Below are positions 18,054 through 26,278 of a DNA stretch of 64,000 nucleotides, piece by piece. This DNA is from Njordibacter sp002335115 (GTDB taxonomy: Bacteria > Pseudomonadota > Gammaproteobacteria > Pseudomonadales > Balneatricaceae): positions 124,001 through 188,000 of the forward strand of contig CALSSH010000001.1 in assembly GCA_943788965.1 (NCBI GenBank). Direction: 5' to 3'. Position numbers and translations under genes: made by a program. The notes beneath the pieces were generated by a model. That model saw nothing but the letters and a program-made list of their open reading frames with translations. It had not been told where the DNA came from and did no database searches. Numbering within the stretch: position 1 is the first letter of the stretch; the number at the start of each line of letters is the position of its first letter.

Positions 18054-19175
18054 ATGCATAACATGAAGGCCTTTGAAGCCAGCTTAAAGCCTCATTTAAA
18101 GCTTAAAGATTATCCATTTGCTGTTGATTTTTCGGCTCATATTCCTATTTACGACGGTGATCAACTGCGAACTCTTGATGCACACAATAAAGCTCAAGTA
18201 CAAGCTGAGTGGGCGCAATGCTTGCAGCTTGGTGCGGGTGTTTTTGTGGTGCGTCAACTCTATGACCAAGTCGCTGCAGTGGATGCAGCAACTGAGGTAT
18301 TTTACCAGTTGTTGCATGAGCAAAATAAAAACCCTCAAACCAACGGTGATCATTTTGCAGCGCAAGGGGTCAACGGTCGTATTTGGAATTGTTTGGAAAA
18401 GTTGGCCGTAACTCAGCCCCAAGCTTTTATAGACTATTATAAGAACCCATTGTTAGCTCAAGTGTGTGAATCTTGGCTGGGGCCAGATTATCAGTTAACG
18501 TCTCAGGTTAATTTGGTTTACCCTGGAGGCGCTGCCCAGCAACCGCACCGTGACTATCATTTGGGTTTCACCAACGATGAGGAAGTTACGCGTTATCCGT
18601 TACACGTGCAAGTGATGTCGGCTATGCTCACTTTACAAGGCGCTGTGGCTCACTCAGACATGCCCGTAGAGTCTGGTCCCACGATGTTATTACCTTATTC
18701 TCAGCGCTACGAATATGGCTATGCCCTGTATCGTGATCCTGAGTTTGTAGACTACTTTGCCCAACATGCGGTGCAACTGCCACTGAAAAAAGGGGATGGG
18801 CTGTTTTTTAACCCAGCACTCATGCATGCCGCAGGTGAGAATGTATCGACTGATGTGCAGCGCATGGCTAACTTGTTCCAAATTTCATCAGCCTTTGGCA
18901 AAGCCATGGAATCGGTCGACCAGCAGCGCATGCAACTGGCTTGTTATGAACAATTAAGGCAGAGCCAATTAAGTGCTGAGGAATTATCAGCAGCAGTTAC
19001 AGCCTTGAGTGATAGCTATCCTTTTTCGAGCAATATGGATCGTGACCCCCCAACTGCAAGTTTAAGGCCGGTTAGCGGGCGTGATTTACTCATACAGGCT
19101 TTGGCAGAACAATGGTCACTCGATCACTTCTCTGATGCCCTGCAGGCGCTAAATTGGCGCAAAGCTTCACACTAA
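18054..19175 (+). CDS. Phytanoyl-CoA dioxygenase (PhyH)-like Fe(II)/2-oxoglutarate oxygenase
   Basis: A 373-residue double-stranded beta-helix enzyme. The iron facial triad reads His165-x-Asp167 (PHRDYHLGF) with distal His258 (FFNPALMHAAGEN), and Arg270 is placed to bind 2-oxoglutarate. Such enzymes hydroxylate or oxidatively remove groups from small molecules. It is the last gene of the iol operon, 31 bases after iolG, with a good ribosome site (AAGGA near 18040). No standard inositol step needs it. Opening a methylated inositol (for example by oxidative demethylation of an O-methyl-inositol) is a plausible but unproven role. Ectoine hydroxylase is a family alternative. Confidence 0.8.
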   Translation: MHNMKAFEASLKPHLKLKDYPFAVDFSAHIPIYDGDQLRTLDAHNKAQVQAEWAQCLQLGAGVFVVRQLYDQVAAVDAATEVFYQLLHEQNKNPQTNGDHFAAQGVNGRIWNCLEKLAVTQPQAFIDYYKNPLLAQVCESWLGPDYQLTSQVNLVYPGGAAQQPHRDYHLGFTNDEEVTRYPLHVQVMSAMLTLQGAVAHSDMPVESGPTMLLPYSQRYEYGYALYRDPEFVDYFAQHAVQLPLKKGDGLFFNPALMHAAGENVSTDVQRMANLFQISSAFGKAMESVDQQRMQLACYEQLRQSQLSAEELSAAVTALSDSYPFSSNMDRDPPTASLRPVSGRDLLIQALAEQWSLDHFSDALQALNWRKASH

Positions 19176-19227
19176 GTTGTGGCACAAGTTTTTTATAGAC
19201 ACCCTAGTTGATTCCCCTAAGACAAGA

Positions 19228-19707
19228 TTAATGCTTCACATAGCCTAAAGGCAGTGCAGTGCTATCCAGTACTTTGCGCATCACAAAGGCTGATTTGACA
19301 CCACTGACACCTTTTATCTTGGTGATTTTGCCTAATAAAATGTCGTGGTAGCGATCCATATCGGGAACCACGACTTTAAGTTGATAATCGGCTTCGTGGC
19401 CGGTAATCAAATAACACTCCATAACTTCAGGCAGTTGGGCCACGGCTTGCTCAAATTCTGCAAAGCGCTCAGGGATGTGTTTGTCCATACTGATATGCAG
19501 TAGGGCGGTGAGATTGAGATTTACGGCTCGGTCACTAATCCGCACCACGCGATCACGAATAACACCCTCTTCTTCCAATTGTTTGACACGCCTAGAGCAA
19601 GGTGCAGCCGTAAGGCCTACCCGTTCAGCCAACTCTTGGTTGGATAAACTACCGTCGTCTTGCAGGTGACGCAAGATATTAAGATCGTAGCGGTCTAAGG
19701 TCGTCAT
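19228..19707 (-). CDS. Lrp/AsnC-family transcriptional regulator
   Basis: A 159-residue regulator: N-terminal winged HTH (LDRYDLNILRHLQDDGSLSNQELAERVGLTAAPCSRRVKQLE), then an AsnC/RAM ligand domain with the VMECYLITGHEADYQLKV core. Members sense amino acids. It faces leuA across about 170 bases, so control of leucine synthesis or of its own gene is likely. A TTG at 19717-19719 would add four residues; ATG 19705-19707 preceded by GAAG is preferred. Confidence 0.9.
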   Translation of the reverse strand: MTTLDRYDLNILRHLQDDGSLSNQELAERVGLTAAPCSRRVKQLEEEGVIRDRVVRISDRAVNLNLTALLHISMDKHIPERFAEFEQAVAQLPEVMECYLITGHEADYQLKVVVPDMDRYHDILLGKITKIKGVSGVKSAFVMRKVLDSTALPLGYVKH

Positions 19708-19732
19708 AGTATTCTTCAAAAATAAGCTTTAA

Positions 19733-19747
19733 CGCAAATATATTGCG
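19733..19747. promoter_or_regulatory. Candidate Lrp-type operator between lrp-like gene and leuA
   Basis: CGCAAATATATTGCG is a 15-bp inverted repeat with five-base arms CGCAA/TTGCG and an A/T centre. This is the length and A/T-core layout of Lrp-family sites. It lies 26 bases upstream of the regulator's own ATG and is followed by a strongly A+T-rich, probably bendable tract before leuA. Autoregulation is the simplest reading. Confidence 0.5.
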
Positions 19748-19876
19748 AATTAATGCTTTTATAGTATTAATTATTGCTTTTATTGTCAAGTTTTAGCTAA
19801 ATTAGATGTGATATTGCGCTTATTTGCCGATACACTAGTTGGATGCAAGTTAAAATGATTTAACCAGAGTGTTCTT

Positions 19877-21562
19877 ATGCTTGACCATACGTTTAACCAC
19901 CGCAAGTACCAGCCTTTTAAATCCACACCTTTAGCGGATCGCACTTGGCCCAGCAAATCCATCACCCAAGCGCCTATGTGGTGCAGTGTGGATTTGCGTG
20001 ATGGTAATCAGGCCTTGGTAAACCCCATGAACAGTGAACAAAAACTGCGCATGTTTGAACTCTTGGTTAAGTTGGGTTTTAAACAAATAGAAGTCGGCTT
20101 TCCATCAGCATCCACCACAGACTTTGATTTTGTGCGCATGTTGATTGAACAAAATAAGGTGCCTGATGATGTGACCTTGCAAGTGCTTACCCCTGCCCGA
20201 GAAGAATTAATTAAAAAGACCTATGAGGCCTTGGATGGGGTGAAGCGGGCTATAGTGCATGTGTATAACTCAACGTCTACAGTGCAACGTGAACAAGTAT
20301 TTGGCTTACCAGAAGAGGGCATTAAGGCCATCGCGGTGCAGGGCGCTCAATGGGTGCTTAAGTATGCCAATAAATACCCCCAAACACATTGGAGCTTTGA
20401 GTACTCGCCCGAAAGCTTCACGGGCACGGAAATGGATTATGCGGTAGAAGTGTGTGACGCAGTGATTGAACAATGGTTGCCCAGCATTGATCGTGAACTC
20501 ATTATTAATTTGCCGTCTACTGTAGAACTTTCAACACCCAATTTATTTGCTGATCAGGTGGAATACTTTTGCCGCCATTTAAAGCATCGCTCACAGGTGA
20601 CGATTAGTCTGCACACCCACAATGATCGAGGGTGTGCAGTGGCTGCAGCCGAATTAGGCATTTTGGCAGGAGCCGATCGGGTAGAAGGCACTTTGATGGG
20701 CAATGGTGAACGCACGGGCAATATGGACGTCATTACCATGGCCATGAACTTGTACTCTCAAGGCATTGATCCCACCTTAGACATAAGCAATGTATTGGAA
20801 ATTATTGAAGTGGTTGAAAGCTGTACTGAGATTGCTGTATCACCGCGCCACCCATGGGCTGGAGAATTGGTGTATACGGCATTTTCTGGTAGCCATCAAG
20901 ACGCTATTCGCAAGTCAGTGGCGTTTCATAAGCAGCATGATAAATCTCACTGGGACGTTGCCTACTTGCCCATAGACCCGCGGGATATTGGCCGTGAGTA
21001 CGAGGCCGTAGTGCGCATTAATAGTCAAAGTGGCAAGGGTGGTGTGGCGTTGGTGCTAGAGCGAGATTATGGCATTGAATTACCTAAGTGGATGCACCCT
21101 GTGTTAAGTAAGATTGTGCAACAAGCCACAGAAACCTCTGGTGTAGAGGTTTCACCACAACAAATTAAGCAACTTTATGATACATACTTTGTGGCTGTGG
21201 ACCCCGCATGGCAGTTGCGAGACTACCGGTTAAATGCAGTCACCAGCGAAGATAGTATTATTATTGAGGGTTGCTTTAACCTCCATCAGGGGGCACTTGA
21301 AGGGTCTGGAGCAGGCGCTTTAGAAGCCTTGAGTGACGTACTTAGCAGGCAATACAGTTGCCCCATTGAAGTCACCCAATTTGATCAACACGCCATGACT
21401 AAGGGCACAGATGCACAAGCCCTTGCGTGTATTGAGATGCATGTTAACGGCGTCGTATGCCATGCTGTAGCACAAGCAGAAGACACGACTGCGGCAACCT
21501 TACAGGCGATGCTGACAGCCTTTAGCCGTCATCAGATAGAAAGTGTCATAAACGTCGCTTAA
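19877..21562 (+). CDS. leuA: 2-isopropylmalate synthase (long LeuA form)
   Basis: First committed enzyme of leucine biosynthesis, joining acetyl-CoA and 2-ketoisovalerate. At 561 residues it matches the LeuA type found in actinobacteria and many proteobacteria. The HMGL-like TIM barrel contains the catalytic Arg41-Asp42 (SVDLRDGNQALVNPM) and the metal pair His246/His248 (SLHTHNDRG). A C-terminal LeuA regulatory domain follows from about residue 430 and probably mediates leucine feedback. It is a single gene with no other leu genes next to it, divergent from the Lrp-type regulator. Confidence 0.95.
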   Translation: MLDHTFNHRKYQPFKSTPLADRTWPSKSITQAPMWCSVDLRDGNQALVNPMNSEQKLRMFELLVKLGFKQIEVGFPSASTTDFDFVRMLIEQNKVPDDVTLQVLTPAREELIKKTYEALDGVKRAIVHVYNSTSTVQREQVFGLPEEGIKAIAVQGAQWVLKYANKYPQTHWSFEYSPESFTGTEMDYAVEVCDAVIEQWLPSIDRELIINLPSTVELSTPNLFADQVEYFCRHLKHRSQVTISLHTHNDRGCAVAAAELGILAGADRVEGTLMGNGERTGNMDVITMAMNLYSQGIDPTLDISNVLEIIEVVESCTEIAVSPRHPWAGELVYTAFSGSHQDAIRKSVAFHKQHDKSHWDVAYLPIDPRDIGREYEAVVRINSQSGKGGVALVLERDYGIELPKWMHPVLSKIVQQATETSGVEVSPQQIKQLYDTYFVAVDPAWQLRDYRLNAVTSEDSIIIEGCFNLHQGALEGSGAGALEALSDVLSRQYSCPIEVTQFDQHAMTKGTDAQALACIEMHVNGVVCHAVAQAEDTTAATLQAMLTAFSRHQIESVINVA

Positions 21563-21598
21563 ACGACCTTTGACTCCATCTTGCTCTTGCCTTTAAAC

Positions 21599-21647
21599 GG
21601 GCAGGCTGGATGGATTAAACAGGTTATTAAAGAAAAACAGCCAGCCC
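21599..21647. terminator. Possible bidirectional stem-loop between leuA and the peroxidase gene
   Basis: Ten-base arms GGGCAGGCTG (21599-21608) and CAGCCAGCCC (21638-21647) pair with one mismatch around a 29-base loop. The two genes converge here. There is no clear T-run, so termination would be imperfect or factor-assisted. Confidence 0.35.
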
Positions 21648-21649
21648 AT

Positions 21650-22954
21650 TTAATCAACAGGCAGTTTGCTAGGAACCTCGTAAGGGCGCCCCAAGGGTAA
21701 TTCATCTGCTCTTTTTCCTTCAAGTGCGGTTAAAAAAGCAAGCAAATCGTCAATTTCGTTATCGGCTAATGTCATTGGCTTTATATCAACAGATGACTTT
21801 ATCCGTGCCATCTCTCGCTTGTCATCATGAACTAAAAAATCTATTTGGCTTACCCATGGTACATCAGGTAAATGAGCCTGCTTAGGTTCCCATTGTTGCA
21901 ATGACTTTAAGGGAGAGAGGTGGTGTCTTACAATACTCTCAAGCGTGGCATAGGCCCCGTTATGCCCATAAGGCGCAGTAAGAGTGACGTTCCTAATGCT
22001 CGGGGTTCTAAACCGATAAGCATCTTCTAATAAGTCAGTTTCTGCCATGCGGCCAACATCACGAGTAGAAGGGTCAAACCGCCTTGTGCGTCCCGGCCCA
22101 AAAGGGGGCAGAGCTAAGGCATGAAAAGCATGATCAGTAAATAACTGACCCGCATGACAGGATGCGCAGTCGGCCTTATTATAAAATAGATCTAATCCGC
22201 GTTTTTGTGCCGATGTTAAAGCATTGTTATTGCCAGCAATGAACTCATCAAATGGCGCATCATAGCTGCGCCATTCAAGGTTAATAAAGGCAGACAAAGC
22301 CTCTGCAATTTCAACCATAGTGACATCAGCAGCGTTTTCAATATGATCGAACGCGCTTACAAACATCTCACCATATTCAGGTATATTGCGCACGCGTTTT
22401 GAAATAATTGGCCACACGTGGTCAATTCGGTCATGAGTAGCGCCTGCGATTTGATTTTCTTTTGGATTTCCTGCCATTTCAAATTGTGAGGTAACGGGAA
22501 ACATAGCTTGGGCTGCAAGTAAGTTTGTTAAACCTTTTGGTAGCCATTCTTCTGCGGGAGAATTATAACCATTTTCATAAAGATTTGATTTTGAAAGTCG
22601 CCCATCATGGAACATAAATTTAAATTCTTTGGCGCCTAGATTCCAAAGTGCCTGTGCATTTCTGGGAATGCGTTTTTTAATTTTATCAGTGCCTATCCCT
22701 GGTGTTCTTTGGGTGCCAATCCCATTGCCTCCTTCGCCTATGCCCAAGGATAAGCCATCGCTGCCACCCAAATCATGATGATGGCATGTGCCGCAAGATA
22801 TATTTTGGTTACCTGATAAAATCTTATCGTAAAATAATAACTGCCCAAGTTTGGCTTGCCTTTCATCAACAGTGATGAAATCATCCGGGGTTAAGGGTTT
22901 GGGTAAATCTAAAGCATAAGACTGAGACATTCCAAACATTAAGTATACGATCAT
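21650..22954 (-). CDS. Diheme cytochrome c peroxidase / MauG-like protein
   Basis: Exported diheme protein of about 434 residues. The first heme motif CGTCH is at Cys54-Cys57-His58, the second CASCH at Cys263-Cys266-His267. The layout (LGQLLFYDKILSGNQNISCGTCH; LFYNKADCASCH; TPSIRNVTLTAPYGHNGAY) is that of the CcpA/MauG family, which reduce peroxide or oxidise a partner. The frame is open to 23398, but that part is antisense to the Sel1 gene. ATG at 22952-22954 gives a hydrophobic leader ending SQSYALDLP. The leader has no basic N-terminus and the ribosome site is poor, so the exact start is uncertain. Confidence 0.82.
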   Translation of the reverse strand: MIVYLMFGMSQSYALDLPKPLTPDDFITVDERQAKLGQLLFYDKILSGNQNISCGTCHHHDLGGSDGLSLGIGEGGNGIGTQRTPGIGTDKIKKRIPRNAQALWNLGAKEFKFMFHDGRLSKSNLYENGYNSPAEEWLPKGLTNLLAAQAMFPVTSQFEMAGNPKENQIAGATHDRIDHVWPIISKRVRNIPEYGEMFVSAFDHIENAADVTMVEIAEALSAFINLEWRSYDAPFDEFIAGNNNALTSAQKRGLDLFYNKADCASCHAGQLFTDHAFHALALPPFGPGRTRRFDPSTRDVGRMAETDLLEDAYRFRTPSIRNVTLTAPYGHNGAYATLESIVRHHLSPLKSLQQWEPKQAHLPDVPWVSQIDFLVHDDKREMARIKSSVDIKPMTLADNEIDDLLAFLTALEGKRADELPLGRPYEVPSKLPVD

Positions 22955-22969
22955 AAAAAGAGAGAGTTT

Positions 22970-23443
22970 GTGCGTAAATTTTTGTTGCTCGGGTTGATGA
23001 CGTTTTCGGTATCGTGTTTTGCAGAGATTGAACATGCTCGAGATCTTATGGAACAGGGAAGCTTTAAAGAGGCCATGAGTGAACTTTTGCCAGCTGCACG
23101 TTCTGGTAATGCCGATGCTGAAGAGTTGATCGGGGTCATGTACGCTATGGGTTTGGGCGTTCCCCAAGATGATCAAAGAGCGTTTGAATGGTACTTGCGC
23201 TCGTCGATGAAAGGGCATCCAGGGGCTCAAAGTGGTGTTGGATGGTATTATGAAGTAGGCAGGGGTATTGAAAAGCCCGATCTTGTCAGAGCCTATATGT
23301 GGTATGTTCTTTCTGCCATTGGTGGCGATCCAGATGCGGCCATAAGCCAAGAAGAGGTTGTGAAAAAAATGACCCCAGCACAAATTCAAAAAGCTCATAT
23401 ATTAATTGATGATTATAGGGTTTGGCTCTATCCATTTAGATAA
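22970..23443 (+). CDS. Sel1-like repeat (tetratricopeptide-type) exported protein
   Basis: A 157-residue protein with a Sec leader (RKFLLLGLMTFSVSCFA, a Cys near the cut raising a lipoprotein option). At least two Sel1 repeats follow (AEELIGVMYAMGLGVPQDDQ; GAQSGVGWYYEVGRGIEKPD), then the usual AISQEEVVKKMTPAQIQKA tail seen in small Sel1 proteins. The GTG start is preceded by AGAGAG. Sel1 repeats mediate protein-protein contacts in the periplasm. It starts only 15 bases from the divergent peroxidase start, so neither gene has room for a promoter outside the other's coding sequence. Confidence 0.82.
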   Translation: MRKFLLLGLMTFSVSCFAEIEHARDLMEQGSFKEAMSELLPAARSGNADAEELIGVMYAMGLGVPQDDQRAFEWYLRSSMKGHPGAQSGVGWYYEVGRGIEKPDLVRAYMWYVLSAIGGDPDAAISQEEVVKKMTPAQIQKAHILIDDYRVWLYPFR

Positions 23444-23477
23444 ACTAAAAATGGAGCGTTTCAATATACAATAAATA

Positions 23478-23504
23478 GGGCCGTTCAGCTATGTTGAGCG
23501 GCCC
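23478..23504. terminator. Bidirectional rho-independent terminator
   Basis: Ten-base arms GGGCCGTTCA (23478-23487) and TGAGCGGCCC (23495-23504), with one G-T pair, close a seven-base loop. T-rich sequence follows on both sides (a TTTTT run near 23513-23517 rightward, TATTTATT leftward). It separates the convergent Sel1 and dctP genes and ends the sulfosugar-type operon. Confidence 0.75.
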
Positions 23505-23515
23505 TGACTTGGTTT

Positions 23516-24583
23516 TTAATTCAAGTCTTTTGCATTACCTGCAGCAATTGCTGTTTCTGCTTTAGAGACCGCGCTTGTTAAAGCGTTAAAGATTGCGGGT
23601 CCACCGTTAACATTGGTTTGGAACCATTCATAAACCGGCGTAGCCGCTTTTTTAAATGCAGCTTTTTCAGCAGGGGTTGGCACATACAAATCGCCACCTC
23701 CAGCAACAAAATCTTCATAAGCTTTAATAGATTTGCGTTTTGGTGAAGCAAATGTAGCCTGTTGAAGAGCGGCAAAACCATCCACAACAACCTGACGAAG
23801 TTCAATAGGCATAGACAAGAACTTTTCGTTGTTCATCCACCAAAGCGCGCCCATATAAGCATGACCATCAAGGGTGACGTATTTCAGACCAGCATCAGGA
23901 AATTTCATGCCCATAATGTCTGTAATGCCATTTTTAGAACCTTCAACCACACCCGTTTGGAATGATGTAAACAACTCAGGCCAAGGTATTGGGGTAGGTG
24001 ACGCACCCAACGCTTTAACTAATTCTTGGGGTAGATCGGCAACCACGGTTCGAATTTTAAGGCCCGCCATATCATTTGGGTTTTGAACTCTACGTTTTGT
24101 ATTTGCAAAGTTACGCCATCCACCCGTATTGCCAATGGTCATCAAACGAATTTTATCAGCAGAATCTTTAAGGGCCATATCACGCATAGTACGTGTAAAA
24201 TCGCCAGATAAGACATTTTCTGCAACTCGATCACTTGCCATAAGATAGGGTAAATCTAGGACCTGAACGTATGGAAATGCACCTGCAGCGCCACCAGATG
24301 TTGAAATGTAAACATCAATTGAACCATCGGCTACGCCTTGCAGACACTCAGCGCCTTTTGAACATAGTTGTGTGCCAATAAATAATTCTACAGCAATTTC
24401 GCCATTTGAAGCGGCCTCCACAAAGTTTTTGAAAACCACAAGGCCATCATAATCTTCGTCATTTTCGTTAGAGTTGGCAGTTGCTCGTATCGTATAGTCC
24501 GCAGCATACGCAGTGACTGTGCTTGCTGCCATTAAACCAACGGTGAAAGCAGTCACTCCCAAAGTTTTAATAAAAGTATTCAT
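23516..24583 (-). CDS. dctP: TRAP transporter substrate-binding protein, DctP family
   Basis: Periplasmic solute-binding protein of 355 residues with a Sec leader ending VTAYA before ADYTIRA. The conserved Arg that usually pairs with an acidic group of the ligand falls in GLKIRTVVADLPQELVKALG. The FTSFQTGVVEGSKNG segment is the family's substrate-loop hallmark. It supplies the DctQM pump encoded upstream in the same operon. DctP ligands are typically organic acids, including sulfonates such as isethionate or taurine. Next to a monooxygenase of SsuD type, a sulfonated sugar is a reasonable candidate. Two hairpins precede the gene and may raise its expression. Confidence 0.92.
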   Translation of the reverse strand: MNTFIKTLGVTAFTVGLMAASTVTAYAADYTIRATANSNENDEDYDGLVVFKNFVEAASNGEIAVELFIGTQLCSKGAECLQGVADGSIDVYISTSGGAAGAFPYVQVLDLPYLMASDRVAENVLSGDFTRTMRDMALKDSADKIRLMTIGNTGGWRNFANTKRRVQNPNDMAGLKIRTVVADLPQELVKALGASPTPIPWPELFTSFQTGVVEGSKNGITDIMGMKFPDAGLKYVTLDGHAYMGALWWMNNEKFLSMPIELRQVVVDGFAALQQATFASPKRKSIKAYEDFVAGGGDLYVPTPAEKAAFKKAATPVYEWFQTNVNGGPAIFNALTSAVSKAETAIAAGNAKDLN

Positions 24584-24602
24584 ATGAACTCCTCAGTAAA
24601 TT

Positions 24603-24649
24603 GGGCTTATGCCCTTTTTTTATTGTTGACGAATTTTTAACGTTCGTCA
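24603..24649 (-). promoter_or_regulatory. Intercistronic hairpins upstream of dctP
   Basis: Two stem-loops lie in the 165-base dctM-dctP gap: TGACGAA/TTCGTCA arms (24627-24633 and 24643-24649), and GGGC/GCCC arms (24603-24606 and 24611-24614) beside an A/T run just before the dctP ribosome site GAGGAG. The second reads as a weak terminator only on the plus strand. On the operon strand both may act as mRNA-stabilising structures that raise binding-protein output. Confidence 0.4.
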
Positions 24650-24748
24650 GTTTCTAACTTTTCCCCTTCAAAAGGTGCCCTGTTATGGCTGATCAGAACA
24701 AAAAGACCCCTTGAAGTATATGGAAAATGTGTAAACTCCTCAATTTGA

Positions 24749-26278
24749 TTAAAAGAACGAACCCACTATGGGCCCCATTAAATCAGCATCTTTAACAAAC
24801 CCCAACCACGAAGGAATACCCAGTGAAATGACAGGGAAATAGGTGATGAGAAAAATTACAAAAATTTCTACCGCTAAAAAAGGTAATATTGCCTTTGATA
24901 TGGTTTCTACTTTCACACCAGAGACCGACGAGGCTACAAACAGGACTAGGCCCATGGGAGGAGTGGCTAATCCAACGGTTAAATTAACCGACATGATCAT
25001 AGCAAAATGGACAGGATGAATTCCTAAATCAATAAATATGGGCGCCAAAATTGGCCCTAATATTATAATTGCTGGCCCGGCATCTAAAAACATACCCACT
25101 ATAAACAATAAAAGATTGATCAACAGCAGTAATAGAAGTGGATTGTTAGTTAAAGCCAGTATATATACCGCTAAATCTTCTGCGATATGAGAAAGGCTTA
25201 CAACCGTTTTAAATGCCATGGCTGCGCCTACCAATAATAAAACAACGGATGAGGTGATCGCAGACTTCACCAAAATGGGACCAAGATCTTTTAAATTTAT
25301 GGAGCGTAAAATGATTAAACCAAGCAATGCTGAATAGGCAACAGCAAGAGCAGAGGCCTCTGTCGGGGTTGCTACACCACCTAAAATACCACCCAAAATA
25401 ATAACTGGTGTTAATAAAGGTAGTACTGCACGTTTTGCCACGATCCTAAATTCATTTGAGACTAAGCGTCTTTGAATTTGAAATAGAATTTCTGTGACGA
25501 TTAAGGCACATGTAAAATGAAATAAAACATGCTTAAAATGGTCAGCTATTTGAATAGTTATTACATTGATTGCTAAAGGATATAAAACAGTTGCGAGCAT
25601 CAATCGGGCAATAACACGGGCGACAAAATTTTCAGCATTAGAAATGTGCACTCCTTCAATGACAAAACGTTTTGCTGGAGGGAATTCATATTTATTAGCC
25701 ATCAACCTTGTCATAATCATCAAACCCATGCCCACCAGAATGCCAGGAATAATGCCGCCAGCAAATAAAGCCGCAACTGAAACTTCCATCACATAAGCAT
25801 AGATGATCATAATGCCTGAAGGGGGGATGATGGGGCCAATAACTGACGATGCAGCCGTAATCGCTGCAGCAAACTTTCTTGTGTAACCTTGTTTTTCCAT
25901 CGCTGGAATGAGCATAGAGCCCAACGCAGAAGTATCAGCCACTGCTGAGCCTGACATACCAGCAAAAAGCATTGAAGATAGAATGTTTACCTGTGCTAGG
26001 CCGCCTCTGACCGAACCAATAATGGTCTGAGAAAACGCCACTAAACGTTCTGTTATGCCAGCCTTGTTCATTAACTCGCCAGCAAGCATGAAAAAAGGAA
26101 TAGCCAGCAACACACCATTATCGATGCCGTTAAAAATATTGCGATACATCAGCGCAATGTCTCGCTCTTGCCCGTTGAGATATAACATGAAACCAGGAGC
26201 GGCAAGCATAGCGAAATATACCGGTACTCCGATCATCAAAAATATAAGAAACAAGGGTAAGAACCACGCTAAGATCAC
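24749..26278 (-). CDS. dctM: TRAP transporter large permease, DctM family
   Basis: Membrane transporter of 509 residues with at least eleven hydrophobic segments. The DctM pattern is FFMLAGELMNKAGITERLV, GMSGSAVADTSALGSMLIPAM and the C-terminal NLTVGLATPPMGLVLFVAS. It performs sodium-driven uptake of the ligand bound by DctP. Ordinary DctM proteins are about 425 residues; the extra 80 or so lie near residues 195-285 and include two hydrophobic stretches. It overlaps the dctQ stop by four bases, so the two are translationally coupled. Confidence 0.92.
   Translation of the reverse strand: MILAWFLPLFLIFLMIGVPVYFAMLAAPGFMLYLNGQERDIALMYRNIFNGIDNGVLLAIPFFMLAGELMNKAGITERLVAFSQTIIGSVRGGLAQVNILSSMLFAGMSGSAVADTSALGSMLIPAMEKQGYTRKFAAAITAASSVIGPIIPPSGIMIIYAYVMEVSVAALFAGGIIPGILVGMGLMIMTRLMANKYEFPPAKRFVIEGVHISNAENFVARVIARLMLATVLYPLAINVITIQIADHFKHVLFHFTCALIVTEILFQIQRRLVSNEFRIVAKRAVLPLLTPVIILGGILGGVATPTEASALAVAYSALLGLIILRSINLKDLGPILVKSAITSSVVLLLVGAAMAFKTVVSLSHIAEDLAVYILALTNNPLLLLLLINLLLFIVGMFLDAGPAIIILGPILAPIFIDLGIHPVHFAMIMSVNLTVGLATPPMGLVLFVASSVSGVKVETISKAILPFLAVEIFVIFLITYFPVISLGIPSWLGFVKDADLMGPIVGSFF

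Noticed and set aside
19171..19198. Weak TTGT/ACAA hairpin followed by six T after the PhyH-like gene
   Set aside because: The stem is only four base pairs with a mismatch beyond; too weak to list as a terminator, though the position is suitable.
22955..23398. N-terminal extension of the diheme peroxidase frame (about 148 residues)
   Set aside because: It is antisense to the Sel1-repeat gene, has no family likeness, and the exported protein's leader begins after it.
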